A stretch of 64,000 nt of DNA from Pollenia angustigena (lineage: Eukaryota > Arthropoda > Insecta > Diptera > Polleniidae): assembly GCA_930367215.1 (NCBI GenBank), contig OV884058.1, forward strand, positions 197,488,208 to 197,552,207, read 5' to 3'. The position numbers and the translations under genes are program-made. The notes beneath the pieces were generated by a model. It was given only the letters and a program-made list of their open reading frames with translations, made no database searches and was not told the DNA's origin. Positions 1 through 10,439 of this stretch are shown here, piece after piece. The stretch's first letter is position 1; the number at the start of each line of letters is the position of its first letter.

Positions 1-11
1 ATTAGTTGTGA

Positions 12-694
12 AGAGGGTATACTTAGTTTGTCATTCCGTGTGAAACTTTTTTATTATTCATCTCAGACCCCATAAAGTATATATATTCTGGGTCCTTGAG
101 TAATTCTAGGTCGATTTAGCCTTGTCCGTCTGTCTGTCCGTCTGTTGAAAACACGATCACTTTCGAACAACTCAAAAGAAGTAGGACCAGAGCTATGAAT
201 CAAAATGTGGAACCATATAAACCCTACTACCGGAAAACAGTTTAGTACGCCTAAAACCGTAAAAAATAATGCAATCATAACAAATTTTTGCTCGTCACAG
301 TTTTATAGGACTATAAATGATACTGTGAAATTTCGTGAAGATCGGTACATAATTTACCCTAGGCCCCATGGAAACCCTACTGCCGGAAAACAGTTTAGTA
401 CACCTAAAACCATAATTAATAATGCTATCATAACAGAAATTGGTACGTCACAGTTTTAAAGGACTAGAAATGACGCTGTGAAATGTCGTAATGATCGGTC
501 CATAATTTACCCTAGGCCCCATATAAACCCTACTACCGGAAAACAGTTTAGTCGCCTTAAACCATAATTAATAACAAATCGTCACAGTTTAAGACAATAA
601 TAACATCATACAGATATTACTCCTTAAGCATTCGAACTGTCGGTGGAGGGTATCAAAGATTCGGCACAGCCGAATGTAGCACTCTAACTTGTTA
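12..694 (+). repeat. Helentron/DINE-1-like dispersed repeat, copy A
   Basis: The left part (from about 22) repeats the sequence at 17572, and the right part (about 619-694) repeats 20577-20655, so this is one family present twice in the window. The left end has the GTCCGTCTGTCTGTCC-type run that I associate with dipteran DINE-1/INE-1 elements. The right end has a small hairpin (ATTCGGCACAGCCGAAT) followed by CTCTAACTTGTT, which resembles a Helitron/Helentron 3' terminus. There is no coding capacity; it would depend on a Rep/helicase supplied elsewhere. Classification is inference; membership in one two-copy family is seen directly. Confidence 0.7.
205..575 (+). repeat. 153-bp tandem units inside copy A
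   Basis: Successive GGCCCCAT(A/G) landmarks fall at about 362 and 515, with a partial unit before them at about 209, giving a 153-bp period. The same unit is amplified to more than five copies at 17.96-18.79 kb. Each unit holds the phrases CCGGAAAACAGTTTAGT and AAATTTCGTGAAGATCGG. Short open frames run through the array only because 153 is a multiple of three. Confidence 0.8.
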
Positions 695-1193
695 ATCATC
701 AATTTCATTTGACATTTCTCAATTTTAGACTAACTCAATTTGAACCATGGAAAGATACACAATCGAGCAACGCGTTGAAGTTATTCAGGCTTATTATGAA
801 AATGGGCGTTCAAATCAAAATGCATATCGTGCACTTCGTGATTCAGTGATGACGCACATTTTCACCTCAGTGGAATCCACAGCAGTATTGCCGCATTTGG
901 GCGAATGATAATCTAAGAGTAATTGTCGAAAAACCACAAAGAGTGACTGTGTGGTGCGGTTTATGGGCTGGCGGCATCATCGGGCCGTATTTTTCCAAAA
1001 TGAAGCCGGTCAGGCAGTTTCTGTGAATGGTGTTCGCTATCGTGAGATGATAACAAACTTTTTATGGCCCGAATTGGAAGATGTGGACGATATGTGGTTT
1101 CAACAGGACGGTGCCACTTGCCACACAGCTAACGAAACAATGGCTCGTTTGCGCAACAAATTCAATGGCCGTGTTATCTCACATGGTGGCGAT

Positions 1194-2168
1194 CAGAGAA
1201 CGGCTTTGTGCGATTGCAAAAAAATCACATTTAATGAACACCAACAAATACACTCACTAGCGGTCATACAATCAAACTTGCGCAATCGCGCACATACGCT
1301 GCTGGTTTCCAGTCATTCAAATAATGCACATCGTGCTTTGTTATTTATACCATCGTTTAGTTTCGTTTGTCAATTAAGATGTTTGTGTGTTTGGTCCGAC
1401 AATGATTGTTTTGGTAAAAAAAAAAAAATACTAACAGAAAAGCCAGAACTCAAGCAATCATTACTCATGTAGGCATTCAGTATTTGCTATGCAGTACAAG
1501 AAAAAAAAAATTTAACAAAAACAACAAAAAACAATTTCCATAAAAATAGAAGACAATGTATTGTTGTCATTGTTCTTAATGTAAGTCTGTGTTCATACGG
1601 CTCATGTCTTATTGACATGATTGCTACTTTATAGGCGAGAGGGGCGAGGGGAAAAGAAACGAGTACACAGATGCATGAACTGTCTTTACGTTTTGCTTTT
1701 TCATTCGTTGTTTAATTTTGTTATTGTTTTCAATATCAAAAAAGCACACATGCATACGCCCAACTATAGAAAATAAAAAACATGTCGTCAACATGACATG
1801 AATTCGTGTTCAAAGAAGAAAAAGGAAGAATCTTGTCAATAAGACATGAGCCGTATGAACTCAGACTAACAAAGCGACTCGTACTCATACCAATTTAGTT
1901 CGTAGTTGGCTTATCGAGTGGACAATGACTACTGGAATGCAAAAGCATAAGAATTTTTGACTTTTGACTTTGGGTATTTGTGTTGTTGCGTGCGCAACAA
2001 TAAATGCAAACAAAGCACTTTCAATAAAAAACTCACACATGCACAAATCAAATGTGTACAAAACGATGACAAAATTACCAACGTTGAACTTTGTTTTGCA
2101 GGCATAGAGTTAATGTAAACTTGAGCGTATGAATTAATCAAGAAAAATAGTGATTTTGCAGTTCTCTG
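1194..2168. mobile_element. non-autonomous hAT MITE, copy 1
   Basis: The ends read CAGAGAACGGC and GCAGTTCTCTG, so they are inverted. They are flanked by 8-bp duplications GTGGCGAT (1186-1193) and GTAGCGAT (2169-2176), one mismatch apart. A CAG-type terminus and an 8-bp target duplication fit hAT. The interrupted mariner reading frame resumes after one duplication is removed, confirming both borders. A second copy lies at 42755-43865. Apparent open frames inside it have no recognisable product. Confidence 0.88.
1585..1866 (+). mobile_element. PIF/Harbinger-type MITE, copy 1
   Basis: This is a 282-bp element with ends GTCTGTGTTCATACGGCTC and its near reverse complement ending CTCAGAC. It is flanked by TAA on both sides (1582-1584, 1867-1869). 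The second hAT copy has the uninterrupted site ATGTAACAAAGCG, which proves the insertion and its 3-bp duplication. Copies at 20761 and 52693 have duplications TTA and TCA, so the target is TNA, as expected for PIF/Harbinger. The family name is inference; termini and duplications are seen. Confidence 0.88.
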
Positions 2169-2489
2169 GTAGCGATGTCAATTTTCCGCCAAGATCATGT
2201 GATTTGACACCGTTGGACTTCTTTTTTTGGGGTTATTTGAAATAAAATGCTTACGTCGAGAAGCCAGCAACATTTCGTGAGCTTAAGGATGAGATAATTC
2301 GGCATATAACCTCAATTATGCCTCAGCGTTATCAAAAATTTGAACCATCGAACCATACCAATATTATCATAATAATAATAAAAAGAAATGACAATAATTT
2401 TCTAAATAATTTGTGTTTTATTCAAAATCAACATCGGCCCTTAAAATTTAACCACATGTATACGTCACAGAGAAAAATTAGAACTTTTT

Positions 2490-3310
2490 TCAGCCGAATA
2501 AGAAACCCACCCGAGTTTCTGATTGAATTTTTGAAAAATTTTATTTATTTAAAAAAGTTTCTTGGAATGTATCAAAAATATATTTGATTTACCGCTTAAA
2601 AATGCTTTTAAATCGAAACATTTCAACAAATCTATAGTCAAATAGTTATTTAGCAATGGAGAGTTTTCTAATAAATTACTTTGTATAAAATAAAAATATA
2701 TAATACCGAAACCCGAGTTTCGATTAAACGTTGAAAAAAATTTCGCAAAGCATTTTTCTCTTTAAAGCTTTAGTAAAATATGCTTTAGAGAATGAGAGTA
2801 ATAAAAAGTAAGGAAATCCAATTGATTCGAATCAAAAAATATTTTATGCAAAAACCCGGGTTTTCGAAAATCGTTTTTTAAAATACTTAAAATTTTGAAA
2901 TAGTCATTACTTATAGTTAAATAGTTATTAAAGTATAAAAGTTTGAAAAATACATACAAACCAAAATGTTTAAATTTAATTTGTCTATTATTATAGACAT
3001 AACGCATTTAAGTAATGAAAATTATTATTTATAATGAAATTTAATTGGTCTACGAAAAAAATTTTAGATCACAAAAACTAGGGTTTGGCGATTAATCGGT
3101 AAAAATTTATTGTTCATTTTTCTCTTAAATTGTAATCAAATAGCTATAAGAGAATGTAAATTAAAAAATAAATAAAAAATTTTAATTTTACTTAAAAATA
3201 TTTAATACAAAAAACCGGGTTACCGGATAATCGAATATGCTTACAAAATAATATATTTCTAAACAACTCATCTCTGAAAAATGTTAGTTACTAAAACTTT
3301 AAAAAAATGA
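2490..3310. repeat. degenerate tandem array, about 135-230 bp units
   Basis: A pattern recurs: an AACCCGAGTTTCGATTAA-like core, then an A/T run, then a (C)AAATAGTTAT-type phrase and GAGAATGAGAGTAA. Cores lie near 2507, 2708, 2853, 3080 and 3213. Unit lengths and sequence are strongly eroded. No gene is visible. Confidence 0.45.
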
Positions 3311-3324
3311 GAGAATGTTTATTT

Positions 3325-3480
3325 ATACAAGCCCGACCATTTAATACCTTACACCACAGTATAGACGGAATATTTTTCTAGAGTGTGCCCATTAGGAACA
3401 CATGGGCAGTCATGGATCAAATGTTAAAATTATGAATTAATTAGTTTATTTGTGTAGACATTGGTTTTGTAAATAAAAAC
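3325..3480 (+). repeat. Helentron-like repeat fragment
   Basis: It shares a CCATTTAATACC / CACAGTATA opening and a later CATGGGCA(G/A)TCATG phrase with the copy at 45990-46705. It is cut short where the next copy begins. Confidence 0.5.
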
Positions 3481-3488
3481 GAAAAAAA

Positions 3489-4310
3489 AAACTAGTAAGA
3501 AAGTATAGTCGGTCAAGTCCGATCATATCGCTCATTTGCTGCAAGACCGGTATAACTCAAAAAAATCCATTTCGAGATGAACGCATTTAAAGTTTTTGAT
3601 TTGCTCTTACTACTTAGAAAAAAGAAGACACATTCTCTTCAAACTGGGAAAGTATAAAAGATATAAAGATGAATTTAATACACAATATAAAGAAAAACAA
3701 AGCGAACAATTCTGCATCTCTAACTACAAAATTTCATTTTTTGAGTTATGCCGGTCTTGCAGCAAATGAGCGATATGACATCCTACACGACAGTATTATA
3801 ACAAATTTTTGAGAGTGTATGGCTATTTGAATGTGAAACTATCTATGCTTTAAATTTCATTAAAATCGGTTTGATAGTTTCTGAGAGGCAGACATTGCCC
3901 CCTATCTTCCCTCGTGGTACTATTTTTTAAAAAATGCATACCTTTTGTGTACATATAAAAATGGATCTAGCCATGTTTTAAATCACATTAAAATTAGTTT
4001 GATAGTAGGCAGAAACCTTATATCGGAAAGCAGCTTGTATGGTGGCTATATAGAATTATGTCAAATAGACGTGGTCCTTGCAGCAAATTTTATCAAATTA
4101 TCTTCAAAATTTCAACCTGTACTTTGCGCACAAGGTAACATGGAAAGGCTGCCAGCCAGCAAGCCAGGCAGACGGACATTGTTAAATCGGCTCAGAAAGT
4201 GATTCTGATTCGATCGGTATACTTTAAGGTGGGTCTAGGAATGTCACACACATCAGCACAAATGCATAATACCCTCTCTACTATTGTGGTGTTACATTAA
4301 AATACATACA
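3489..4310 (+). repeat. Helentron-like dispersed repeat (second subfamily)
   Basis: It opens with ACTAGTAAGAAAGTATAGTC and a GTCGGTCAAGTCCGA near-hairpin. It ends with GATTC(T)GATTCGATCGGTATAC, CATCAGCACAAATGC and a TACTATTGTGGTGT tail, all shared with 45990-46705 and, reversed, with 8500-8990. A 244-bp MITE is inserted at 3529-3772. The open frame at 3945-4202 is a repeat-internal shadow. Confidence 0.6.
3529..3772. mobile_element. 244-bp MITE with long inverted ends
   Basis: Terminal inverted repeats of about 38 bp begin CGCTCATTTGCTGCAAGACC and close with the reverse complement, ending GCAAATGAGCG. Both sides are flanked by ATAT (3525-3528, 3773-3776), and comparison with related repeat copies supports a 4-bp duplication. 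A degraded relative lies at 61620-61866, just downstream of the Transib-like transposase relic. Confidence 0.75.
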
Positions 4311-5227
4311 ATATTTTAAGTTTTAATTAAATAATTATAAATTTTTTCAAAGTATTATTTCATCCATTTAAAATTTGTTGCCAGCAGTTACAAATCTTAA
4401 TAAGCCATTGTCCTTGAGCTAAATAAAAGTTAATACCTACTCCATGTTTCCATGTGTAAAAAAGAAAACAATTCTAATTGTTCAAAAATAAAAAAAGGAA
4501 AGGTAACAGTACCCTGAACAAAAATCAGCTTTCAACTTAATTTATAATGGTGTTTTTTTTTTACACAAAACCCTTTTGCACAAATATTCAAGTAATTTTT
4601 TTTTTATTACTTAACGAAATTTTGCAAAAACTACAATGGTCGTATCCCCGAAAAAAGTGAGCAACAACAACTATAAAAATCTTAATTGTTGCAAAGTTTT
4701 TTTGTTTTAAGTTGTTGTTGCTTTTTAAAATATTTGCCTGAATAAAAGTTCCTTGCCCTATACCAATACAAAACAAGTGAATACTCACCTACACATACCG
4801 ACCAACACACACAAGCTCAAATTTTCATTAATGCATAACAAAACTTGTACATTCATGCTCGCTTGCGAACAGCCCACCCGCCCATTCGAAAACTTTCATA
4901 TTCTGTGCATAAAAATGCACAAGGAGAAACAGAATAAATAGCAAAATAAAAATACTATACAAAGAAAAGAGTTATAACACAATACAGAAAAAACTCATAC
5001 TCCTTCCTACTCTTCTTCAGTAGAAAACATTCTCATGCACAAACACATGCAATCACACTTACGTAGATTTATGCAGGAGTTTATAAACAGGGATGGGAAG
5101 CACAAATTTATCAAATTTATAAATATGTAACTTGAAGCGAATCAGTTCAAATTCAGTTTTTATCAAAGATAACTTGAGAATTGTACGATGAAGTTTTAAA
5201 ACACTCACACTTTTTTACCAACACACT
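4311..5227. other. AT-rich stretch, no feature recognised
   Basis: Low-complexity A/T runs and simple CA-rich patches. Only short chance frames are present, with no motif or homology signal I can support. Confidence 0.5.
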
Positions 5228-5488
5228 CACAGAAAAAGCATTAATCAAAAAAAAATCAGAATTAAAAAAATGTAATCAAGTGAACGTTTAATTAAGTGAA
5301 TTGAACTTTTAATCATGTGTATTAAACGATTAATTGACAATATTTATTTGCAACAGTAAACAAATTAATAATATCTATTAATCGTTTGATTCACTTGATT
5401 AAACTTTTAATCCACTTTATTACATTTTTAATTAAAACTGATTTTATTTATGACTAATGCTTTAAGTGATGCAAAATTTTTTTCTGTG
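5228..5488. mobile_element. MITE, CACAGAAAA-ended family, copy 1
   Basis: It begins CACAGAAAAAGCATTAATCA and ends TTTTTTCTGTG, with a second inner pair of inverted AAATCAG.TTAA tracts. A related copy sits at 32749-33016 with the same order of phrases (AATCAAGTGAA, AACGTTTAATT, GATTAATGC). The superfamily is not recognised. Confidence 0.6.
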
Positions 5489-5850
5489 CTCATACATTCA
5501 AAATTTTAAATGAACTTGCTTTTGAAATTCTCTTTCAAGTTAAGTGTTTCAAGTTACGTTTATTAAAACAGCTAATAACAAGTTAAGTGAGCCAATTTTT
5601 CGTATGTCTTTATAAACTAGTTTTCTTGATGACAACCTGAAAGTAAATTGCTTAAAAATTGCTTGCAAACTACGTCACAGATTTAAATTTTTGCATATTT
5701 TGACAAAGAGTATATGTAAAAGACCATCAAGAAAAACTTGATCGTGTAACTGCAGTGTAATGTTTACAAATTTAAAGTAACATTTTAAGGTAGAATACAA
5801 AAACCGAGTTTCGTTATAGTACAAGAGTTGCAACTTATGTTTTGGGTCTA

Positions 5851-6045
5851 AAGCTTCGTACAGACGATGGTCAGATCTTACAATGTTGTCATTAAAATTG
5901 CCTAAAAATGTCTTGCAACTACATATATGAACATTGTAAGCTCAGTTTCATTTGGCAGATATGTAAAATTAATGCATCTGACAATGGCACCATTGTCAGA
6001 AAAATGACAACATTGTAAGATCTGATCACCGTCTGTACGAAGCTT
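5851..6045. mobile_element. 195-bp MITE with about 42-bp inverted ends
   Basis: It opens AAGCTTCGTACAGACGATGG and closes with CGTCTGTACGAAGCTT. The inverted repeat continues inward through AGATCTTACAATGTTGTCAT. The target duplication is unclear. Confidence 0.75.
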
Positions 6046-6540
6046 AAGACAGGTTCCAGCGTTTAAAACAGCGGTGATCACAAAGAGAGACAGTTAAAAA
6101 TGTGTATGTAGTGGTGAGTGCAAAGAGAGAAAAATAAATTTACTCGTTTGAGACGTTAACTATGTGTTTTGTTCTTGTTTTTTAAAATTATGGCTTTTTA
6201 CAATAGTTTCGTTAACCTTAGTGTTGTGTGTGTGTGAAATTCACGAAAAGTGCTCGGCCCCCGGGGGCATAGCGTGATGATCGTTGGTTTAAAATGAACA
6301 GTATGGAACACGATGTCGACCGCTATCGTGCGTTTGTATTTTTAACGGCAAACAGCTGATTTGTGGCCCAATAACAATTTTCAGCACAACAAGTCGATCG
6401 ACAACCCAAACGAACGATAACGTAACAGTTTCCATACAAACTTGCACTTGCACTAAGAAATAATATGCGACCACATATGTCAAAATCTGTCACCTGTGTT
6501 GTGGTTGCCGACAGAGGCGTTTTGTTAAAGTATTAAACGA
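6046..6540. other. no gene recognised
   Basis: Mixed-composition sequence with a local GC-richer patch (about 6255-6425) and short chance frames. I cannot assign it to any family. Confidence 0.4.
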
Positions 6541-6544
6541 AATA

Positions 6545-6780
6545 TTTCTTTACACTTATGGCTAATAAATCGGTGAACGCTTAAACGCTGGTTTATTTGA
6601 ACTAAACTTAAATTTATATGTAGTAAATCAATGATCCATGTATTAAATGTAGTTTAAAATACAACATGTGGCAGCACTACGATAAATGCTGTCAAATTAA
6701 TATAGTCTGTATTGGTAGTTTAAACGCCCAATTTTATGCGTTTATATGTTTACTGATTTATAGATTTGTTAGTTTCAACA
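6545..6780 (+). repeat. unclassified dispersed repeat, copy 1
   Basis: The phrases AACGCTTAAACGCTGGTTTA and GTTTAAACGCCCAATTTTAT recur in reverse complement at 31800-32455, where the copy is split by an insertion. The two ends are partly inverted with respect to each other, suggesting a DNA transposon derivative. Confidence 0.5.
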
Positions 6781-7640
6781 CGTATTTTTATTATTGGCGT
6801 ATGGCAAATATTTATTGTATCAGTTTTTTTTCTTAAAAAAAAGTTTCTTATACAGAATAATTTTTATATTGACACATACGTATGTATGAAAAAAGACACG
6901 GTGCTTTTTAAATTCTTTCTTAAATGCGTTTTTTCTCTAATGAGATGTTCTTAAATCCGTTATTTAATGTATAATGCATTTAATTATGGCAAACTGATGA
7001 AGCAAAATCGTCGTGTGACACATTGCGACACTAAGATGCCTTCCGGCATAAGTACGGTGAACATCGATAACATATTCCTATCGTTGATACTTCGTTGGGA
7101 CCTTTTAATGTTTGTCCTTCATGATAAGAATATTATGTTTCTTTGCCAGTCTTCATATTATGAATGCAAAATTCGTAGACCCAGAGCTGTCTATATGAAA
7201 AAAAATCTTGTACAGGTCATGTAAGTAAGGGTCAGCTTTGTGCGTTGTCTCTTTGCGTAAAGCGAAAAAGAAGCACTGCTTCGCATTTTTACATAATCTG
7301 TGTTACAACAAAAAATTCGAAGAGGGCACATCTCTTAGAGTTGTCACCGTTTCGAAATTAATTCTGTACATGCCATAACATCGACAGTAGAACGAATTTT
7401 GGGTTGTTCCCTTTTCAAGAATAGTTGGTGTAGGGAAGCATTTGCAACGCATCGATATGAAAAAACGTATTTGTCAAAATAGGTTTATTTGTACATTTTT
7501 GCATATTTTTAAGGATTTTTTTTTTTTTTTTTTGAAAATTTTTAAATTTTTGTATTGACTAATAAAAAAAAATTAATAATAGTTTGGACAAAAACTTTAA
7601 ATATTTAAGAAAACCTATGTACAATATATATTAAACATTA
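6781..7640. other. no gene recognised
   Basis: A/T-rich with long T runs. An 85-codon open frame at 6967-7224 has no recognisable domain, codon pattern or start context, and I do not call it a gene. Confidence 0.4.
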
Positions 7641-7644
7641 ATAA

Positions 7645-7985
7645 GATTTTGTTTGTCGTGCCTAATTCCCAATTTGCATTCTTGATAATTTCACTGAAAT
7701 TTATTGTTGGAGGATAAGCTAGTTTCTATGCGCATTTCATCAGGAAACCTTTTCCCAAAAATTTTAGAAAAGCTAAAGTAGATATGCAAATAAAACTGTT
7801 GAGTGAATGAGAATTACAAACACTCAAAATTTTATTTTCTAGAACATAAAAGCTTACACCAAATACCAACAAAAAACCATAAGTTTTTCTCTTCTTACTG
7901 TCCCCACTACAATTGGTTGGAATTCACCCAACATTAATTGTAGTTGTAAGCGTGTTTAGAAAACACAAATTGCTTTGTTGTTTTC
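7645..7985 (+). repeat. duplicated unclassified segment, copy 1
   Basis: It matches 16945-17300 in the same orientation through a series of shared phrases: GTGC(C/T)TAATTCCCA, GAAATTTATTGTTG, TATGCGCATTTCA, ATCAGGAAAC, and a closing stem formed by CCCACTACAATT and AATTGTAGTTGTAAG. No open frame is shared, so it is a dispersed repeat or an old duplication. Confidence 0.55.
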
Positions 7986-8104
7986 GCAAGAAAATCAAGA
8001 GAAAGCAATTTGCCAGCTCATTTTTTTACATTTCGTTACCAGTAGTTTCTACGATATTGATCTTAGGCCCTATGAAATATTTATGTACAAGGTGGAGCAA
8101 AAGT

Positions 8105-9140
8105 CATCACCAGGGAAACCATAAATATGCAATTGCATGTGATTCCTTGTGCGACCAATGAAGGCGCAAACAATATATTCATCCGTTTTAGAGCCTTTTA
8201 TGAATTTTAGCATCGATTTGTTAGTGCATATATTTGCATATTTTACCGTTTGCATCATTTTGTGCATAATTTAGTTAAACGAGCATTTTTGCAGCATATT
8301 TTAAGTTTATAGCGCATATTTTGCCTTTTTAAGGCATATTTTGATACATGTTCAATTTTTTAGATTCTTATAGGACCTTTCGCAGAAAATAAATTTTTTT
8401 TTTTTTCGAAATTCTGTTCCTCCAATTTCGCCATCTATATTTAATTTTTACTCTCAAATTGTAAGACAAAGCAGGTTGTCATTAAGGATTAATGTTATAG
8501 GATGTGTTTTGTACATAGAAATGTATACCATTCTGTTAGTATACCGATCGACTCAAAATCACTTTTTAAAATGATTGTGCGCAAAGTACAAGCTCCAAAT
8601 TTGTAGATAATTTGATCAAGTATGTCAAATATGGACGAGGCCTGTGTAAATGGTGAGAATCGGTCCATAATATCACATATTCCCCATTAAAACTTCTTTT
8701 CAAATAAGACTGTTTGTGTCAGTAAGCCATCTAATTATGATGGTGGGCATAAATTCGCCCCAAAAATATTTTACTGCAAATTAAATTATTTTCGAATCGT
8801 TTCACATTTGCCTAAAGCTCCCATCCTTAAATAGCTTCCTTCTCTTCCTTTAAATTTTAACAATTAAGCGGCCGTACCAAAAATCCCTTTAAGACCAAAA
8901 TCCATATGGATGTTAATATCTAGATAATACTCGGCAACACCTCTTATATGAATTTTAATATGGGCTAAAGCGATAATATTTTTAGGTTTTTTTTTAATTT
9001 TGTTATTAAATTGTTAAATGTATTTTGTATTTAAATTTGAAATTTCTGATTTTTTAGGGCATATTTTTAACATTTTTCAGGGCATATTTTCCAGTTTTTA
9101 CTGCATATTTAATGCGCATAAAATTATTATTATTCTAGTG
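8105..9140. mobile_element. probable DNA transposon remnant with GCATATTTT subterminal repeats
   Basis: GCATATTT-type motifs cluster near both sides (about 8220-8350 and 9057-9115), in the same orientation on each flank. A reversed Helentron-like relic occupies the middle. Clustered subterminal motifs are typical of hAT-like elements, but no convincing terminal inverted repeat or target duplication is visible. The call is tentative. Confidence 0.3.
8500..8990 (-). repeat. reversed Helentron-like repeat fragment
   Basis: GTATACCGATCGACTCAAAA, GTGCGCAAAGTACAAG and GAGAATCGGTCCATAATATC are reverse-complement matches to the 46430-46640 part of the Helentron-like copy at 45990-46705. Confidence 0.55.
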
Positions 9141-9239
9141 GCGTCATCGGCACTTATCGGTACAAAACCATGCTCTCCGACTTTCTCCTACCCCAACTGG
9201 GCGAATCGGGACTACAGAAAATGTAGGAACAGGATGGAG

Positions 9240-9440
9240 CAAAGGTAGATACTGTATATTTAGGGTGTTTGTGAGTAGCGAAGTTGATTTCACTATTTTC
9301 TTCTGTCTGTGTGTTGGTTGAAATCGGGCTTTCTGAAGACCCCAGATATAATAGGTGCTAGGTTGATCTATATTTATATCACATATTGTCCTGAGTAGTT
9401 CCTTATATCAAATAAGTTATCGTATGCCGTTATTAAGATT
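9240..9440 (+). repeat. possible Helentron-like fragment
   Basis: It contains TTCTGTCTGTGTGTTGGTTG and a GAAGACCCCAGATATAATAG phrase that resemble dipteran DINE-like cores. Borders are not visible. Confidence 0.3.
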
Positions 9441-10330
9441 TAAGAAATTGCCAATATAAATAAAGGTATAATAAAGAAACAAAAAATTAATTTTTTTAGT
9501 ATTTTTAAATTGCTGTTCGGAAGATGGCTTTACATGGTACTTCTGAAAAATTCCAGACCGATCATCACATGATTTCTACACCTATGAAACTAAATTATAC
9601 CGACTTTTATAACAACATCTGCATATATTTGTCACAGTTTTAGTCGTCTTTAACGAAGGCGAATTCACACCTTCAAATATTGTTCCTAGACAATCCTTAA
9701 GTATACTCTCAGAATCACTTTCTGAGTCGATGTTACGATATTCGTCAAGCTGGAAGAACTCCACTTCCTTCTTTTTAGGTTTTAGGTTTTGCGTGCATGT
9801 GTTTTAATACACAAAAATTTATTTAGAAATGTCAAAAAAAAGTAACGGCATATCATTTTGACACATAGTTAGTTATATTTTGTATGAATTAAAAAATAAT
9901 TTCATAAATATTTTTGACAATTTAAACAATTTTATATAAAAAAGTCTCGACGCAATGTGAAAGGATTAACAATATAACCACCTAAGGTTTTCTTATTAGT
10001 GGGCTTTATATGGAAACTCTAATCAAAATTAAATTAAATTTTATAAATAAAACTCCTTTTTTCTAATTAAATTTTTCTAGCCATTTAGAACTAAATTGGA
10101 CCAATTTCAACGCAATATCAATAGATACTCGCTATGGCTCATTAAAGTGTTTTGTGAGATTGGGCTTTGAAACAGGCCTATGGTAAATAGACATAAATAT
10201 ATTTACTTAAAACTACTCAAGGATAATAATGGAGTCTTATATCTATGAATACATAAAAAGTTTCGAACAGAATTTCACATTCGCAGTAAAAGGAGCATTT
10301 GCTTAAATATTTACTTTACTGCCTGTTTAC
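9441..10330. other. no gene recognised
   Basis: AT-rich. A 60-codon minus frame (9582-9764) has an acidic Ser/Asp/Glu run but no recognisable domain, and I do not call it. Confidence 0.35.
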
Positions 10331-10427
10331 CGATTTCGAACGTCAACGTTCGCATAGAAAAAAAAATTATAAAATTTGTTTTTGTTTTAAATGTAATTTT
10401 TTATGCGAACGTCAACGTTGACAATCG
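10331..10427. mobile_element. 97-bp hairpin MITE, member 1
   Basis: The arms CGATTTCGAACGTCAACG and its imperfect complement ending CAACGTTGACAATCG enclose an AT loop. The loop contains TTTGTTTTTGTTTTAAATGT, which is shared with the hairpin at 21096-21218, so the two are members of one family despite different arms. Confidence 0.6.
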
Positions 10428-10439
10428 ATGAACATTATT

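Larger units (their letters stand above)
747..2350 (+). pseudogene. mariner-like (Tc1/mariner superfamily) transposase pseudogene
   Basis: The remnant starts with an ATG at 747 encoding MERYTIEQRVEVIQAY, a typical helix-turn-helix opening. It then loses most of the N-terminal half. Reading resumes near 885 (YCRIWANDN, then VTVWCGLWAGGIIGPYFF) and runs to the second catalytic Asp in WFQQDGATCHTA (codon 1107-1109). A 975-bp hAT MITE interrupts it at 1194-2168. After the insertion the frame continues with DVNFPPRSCDLTPLDFFFWG, where the third catalytic Asp is codon 2201-2203, and with RELKDEIIRHI. The internal deletion, frameshifts and insertion mean it is dead. Two related relics lie at 11.8 kb and 36.8 kb on the other strand. 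Confidence 0.88.

Noticed and set aside
6967..7224. 85-codon frame as a host gene
   Set aside because: No start context, domain, splice support or conservation evidence is available; its length is unremarkable for chance.
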